This document shows positions 4,645 through 6,552 of a DNA stretch of 6,552 bases, piece by piece. The notes beneath the pieces were generated by a model. That model was not told the DNA's origin, did no database searches, and saw only the letters and a list, made by a program, of their open reading frames with translations. This DNA comes from Haloarculaceae archaeon (GTDB lineage: Archaea > Halobacteriota > Halobacteria > Halobacteriales > Haloarculaceae): NCBI GenBank assembly GCA_018609945.1, contig JAHENO010000306.1, forward strand, positions 1 to 6,552, read 5' to 3'. Each line of letters opens with the position of its first letter. Within the stretch, counting starts at the first letter, position 1. The translations under genes were made by a program, and so were the position numbers.

Positions 4645-5937
4645 ATGCGGACGCGCGAGTTCCCGGTGCTGGGCCCGGAGGACGACCGCTTCGTCGACGC
4701 GCTCGCCGTCGGACTGGGTCGCGTAGAGGCGCGCGTGCTCGCGTACCTCGCGTTGCGCACGGAGGACGAACTCGGTCCCGCGTCGCGACTCGCCGTCCGC
4801 GTCGGGACCGACCTCGGGCGCACGCGGACCGGCGAGGCACTCTCGACGCTCGAGGACGCTGGCCTCGTGCGTTCGACGCCCATAGAGCGCGACACGTCCG
4901 GTCGTCCCCGGAAGGGGTGGGAAGCCACTGCCGAGCAGGCGGACCTGACGGCCGCGGTCCGCCGCCGCCACGCCGAACGCCTCGTCGACCGAGCGTGGGC
5001 AGTGACGAACTCGGTCGCCGGGCCCGGGCTGATGGACTCCGACGCCGATCCGGCAGCCATCTCGTTCGACGAGTTCGAGGGTGCGTGCCGGCTCGTCCTC
5101 AACTGGACGCCGAACGGGTTCCACGGGCCGCTGTTTCTGGCGGCCGAGCGGGACTTCTACGCGGATATCGACCTGACGGTCCGTTCGGCCCGGGGCTCGG
5201 GGCAGGCACTCCAGCGGGTCGAATCCGGGGCGGCCGACGTCGGCGTGGTCGGCTCCGCGGTCGCCTGTCAGGCGCTCGCTGCAGGGCGACCCATCGCCCC
5301 CGTCGCGCTGCTCTACCAGCGTGCGATGACGGTCCTCTACACGGTCCGGTCGGTCTTCGGGGCCGAACTGACGAGCGTCGAGCAGTTGCGCGGCCGGACG
5401 GTGGCCATGCCGCCCGGCGCCGAGACGGCGCTGCTCGCGTGCCTGTTCCTCTCGCAGGCTGGCGTCCTCGACGACGTCGACGTGATGGAGGCCGGCGGTG
5501 AGGAACGGGACGAACTCCTCGACGGTGAGGCCGACGTGGTGACGGGGATGGCTGCCGATCCCCCGGCGCTCGCGGCCGAGGGGTACACGGTCGACTCGAT
5601 ACTGGTGTCCGAACAGTTTCCGGTTCCCGGGCCGGCGCTCGTGGTCCATGCCGACGCCCTGGCGGACCCACCGGCGGCGCTGGGCGGATTCCTGAACGGG
5701 ACAATGCGCGGTGTCGTCGCCGCGACCCACGACCGAGAAGCGGCCGCAGCGGCCGTCGCAGCCCGGAGCGACGACGGGGTCGCGGCCGAACGCCGCCGGC
5801 TGGACGTCGCGCTCGACGGCTTCGCACAGAGCGACGCCGTCCGGGCGCACGGCTGGGGCTGGCAGTCGACGGACGACTGGCAGCGCCTCCGGATGGCACT
5901 CGAACAGACCGGATCGCTCTCCGGCACGGCCACGTGA
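4645..5937 (+). CDS. Winged-helix regulator fused to an NMT1/THI5-like ligand-binding domain
   Basis: The protein has 430 residues and no signal peptide or membrane segment, so it is cytoplasmic. Residues about 16-95 form a winged helix: GRVEARVLAYLALRTEDEL, then ASRLAVRVGTDLGRTRTGEALSTL with EDAGLV before the wing, resembling MarR/TrmB-type domains. Residues 147-430 match the NMT1/THI5 (type 2 periplasmic-binding) fold: RLVLNWTPNGFHGPLFLAAE and DFYAD open it, followed by ESGAADVGVVGSAVACQALA (193-212, the ligand-loop region) and QLRGRTVAMPPGAETAL (247-263). In transporters this domain binds thiamine pyrimidine precursors, sulfonates or similar small molecules; fused to an HTH it should act as a ligand sensor. 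The next gene is a surface receptor with the same domain, the probable target. The frame extends upstream to 4525, but the TATA box at 4615 fixes the ATG at 4645. Confidence 0.88.
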   Translation: MRTREFPVLGPEDDRFVDALAVGLGRVEARVLAYLALRTEDELGPASRLAVRVGTDLGRTRTGEALSTLEDAGLVRSTPIERDTSGRPRKGWEATAEQADLTAAVRRRHAERLVDRAWAVTNSVAGPGLMDSDADPAAISFDEFEGACRLVLNWTPNGFHGPLFLAAERDFYADIDLTVRSARGSGQALQRVESGAADVGVVGSAVACQALAAGRPIAPVALLYQRAMTVLYTVRSVFGAELTSVEQLRGRTVAMPPGAETALLACLFLSQAGVLDDVDVMEAGGEERDELLDGEADVVTGMAADPPALAAEGYTVDSILVSEQFPVPGPALVVHADALADPPAALGGFLNGTMRGVVAATHDREAAAAAVAARSDDGVAAERRRLDVALDGFAQSDAVRAHGWGWQSTDDWQRLRMALEQTGSLSGTAT

Positions 5938-6036
5938 CGCTGTACCCGGCAACGGCCGTTCCTGTTTCACTTCTCGAGTGCAGAGAGGACAACCGACAGC
6001 CTGGCAACGAGTGTGGAGGGCTCATCTGACAGTTAG

Positions 6037-6046
6037 GTATATAAAT
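6037..6046 (+). promoter_or_regulatory. Upstream TATA-like element before the substrate-binding protein gene
   Basis: GTATATAAAT is a strong TATA match centred about 49 bases before the ATG at 6091. Used as a promoter it would start transcription near 6067, leaving a leader of about 24 bases and running over the second TATA element. It may be a second promoter or part of a regulator-binding region. Confidence 0.4.
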
Positions 6047-6060
6047 GATTACGAGAAAGG

Positions 6061-6068
6061 TTTAAGTA
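6061..6068 (+). promoter_or_regulatory. Proximal TATA box of the substrate-binding protein gene
   Basis: TTTAAGTA is centred 26-27 bases before the ATG at 6091, the standard position for a leaderless haloarchaeal transcript. Confidence 0.6.
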
Positions 6069-6090
6069 AGTCCGTTCGTCCCTCCCTACT

Positions 6091-6552
6091 ATGCGAACGA
6101 GTCGACGGGCAGTGCTCGCAGCCACGGGCACCCTGTTGGTCGCGGGCTGTAGTGGAAGCGGGTCGTCAGGGAGTGACAGCGGCGGTTCTGACGGAGACAG
6201 CGCGAACGACGAGGGGACTGTCGCGGACGAAGAGTCGGGGAGCGGAGAGGCTACCCCGACCGGTGACGGCGAGTCGTCCGACAGTGAGAGCACCGCGACG
6301 GCCAGCCAGGCGGAGCCGTCGGTGACCGACCCGTCGCTGATACTCAACTGGCGTATCAACGGGCTGCACGCGCCATACTTCGCCGCACAGGAACAGGGAT
6401 TCTACGCCGACGAGGGGTTCGACGGCGTCGACATTCAGGGCGGCGAAGGGTCGGACTTCGCGGCACAGCAGGCCGCACTCGGCAACACGGAGTTCGCCAT
6501 CTCCAGCAGCGACCAGGTGCTCAACGTCAACAGCGGCGACCTCTCGCCGCTC
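6091..6552 (+). CDS. ABC importer substrate-binding lipoprotein, NMT1/THI5-like (3' end outside the window)
   Basis: 154 codons are visible and the frame is open at the right edge. The N-terminus MRTSRRAVLAATG carries the twin-arginine signal, and LLVAGC gives a lipobox with Cys20 as the lipidated residue, so the protein should be exported folded by Tat and anchored on the outside of the membrane. Residues 21-80 form an acidic Ser/Gly/Asp/Glu linker. The binding domain starts at 81: LILNWRINGLHAPYF, then QGFYADEGF and an ISSSDQVLNV loop. It closely matches the C-terminal domain of the preceding regulator: 15 of 29 positions are identical over the first conserved block (regulator 149-177, here 82-110). 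The expected partners, an ABC permease and ATPase, should lie to the right. The ligand could be a thiamine pyrimidine precursor or another small organic compound. Confidence 0.9.
   Translation, partial: MRTSRRAVLAATGTLLVAGCSGSGSSGSDSGGSDGDSANDEGTVADEESGSGEATPTGDGESSDSESTATASQAEPSVTDPSLILNWRINGLHAPYFAAQEQGFYADEGFDGVDIQGGEGSDFAAQQAALGNTEFAISSSDQVLNVNSGDLSPL

Noticed and set aside
4564..5970. Minus-strand extension of the four-cysteine frame into a protein of more than 500 residues
   Set aside because: It lies antisense to the well-supported fusion regulator, is Arg/Gly/Pro-rich without domain structure, and arises because high GC at third positions leaves antisense frames open. Only the final 58 codons look real.
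5938..6090. Possible thiamine (TPP) riboswitch before the receptor gene
   Set aside because: The conserved CUGAGA-type core is not seen, and the likely transcript is leaderless, leaving no room for an aptamer.

Overview
The window looks like chromosomal DNA from a halophilic archaeon (class Halobacteria). The DNA is GC-rich with strongly GC third positions, and the soluble proteins are rich in Asp and Glu. Almost every gene has a TATA-like element about 25-30 bases before its ATG, as expected for leaderless haloarchaeal transcripts. The last gene encodes a twin-arginine lipoprotein with a long Ser/Gly/Asp/Glu linker, a typical haloarchaeal surface protein.

Layout. Positions 1-1614 (minus strand) hold a two-gene cation/proton antiport unit. 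A CPA2 antiporter membrane subunit is followed, after a 138-base gap containing a long imperfect hairpin, by a KhtT-like regulatory subunit that runs off the left edge. Positions 1845-2114 (plus) hold an 89-residue acidic protein that resembles the N-terminal part of a larger endonuclease-like family. Its stop codon overlaps a striking 84-base palindrome (2112-2195). Positions 2478-3626 (plus) encode a divergent sodium/calcium exchanger-type membrane protein. Convergent to it is a small ArsR-like winged-helix regulator (3660-3962, minus), which is divergent from an amphi-Trp domain protein (4094-4384, plus). A 58-residue four-cysteine protein (4387-4563, minus) converges on that gene with only two bases between the stop codons.

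The most interesting part is the right end. Positions 4645-5937 (plus) encode a 430-residue protein with a DNA-binding winged helix at the N-terminus and a cytoplasmic NMT1/THI5-like (periplasmic-binding-protein type 2) domain at the C-terminus. The next gene (6091 to beyond the window) is an exported lipoprotein substrate-binding protein of an ABC importer, with the same domain family and the same signature (L-x-L-N-W...N-G-x-H...F-Y-A-D). The natural reading is a paired system. The surface receptor captures a small nutrient, possibly a thiamine pyrimidine precursor, and the intracellular paralogue senses the same ligand and controls the transport genes. The ligand and the regulation are inferences; the domain fusion and the shared motif are seen directly.

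I see no rRNA, tRNA, CRISPR array or intact insertion sequence.
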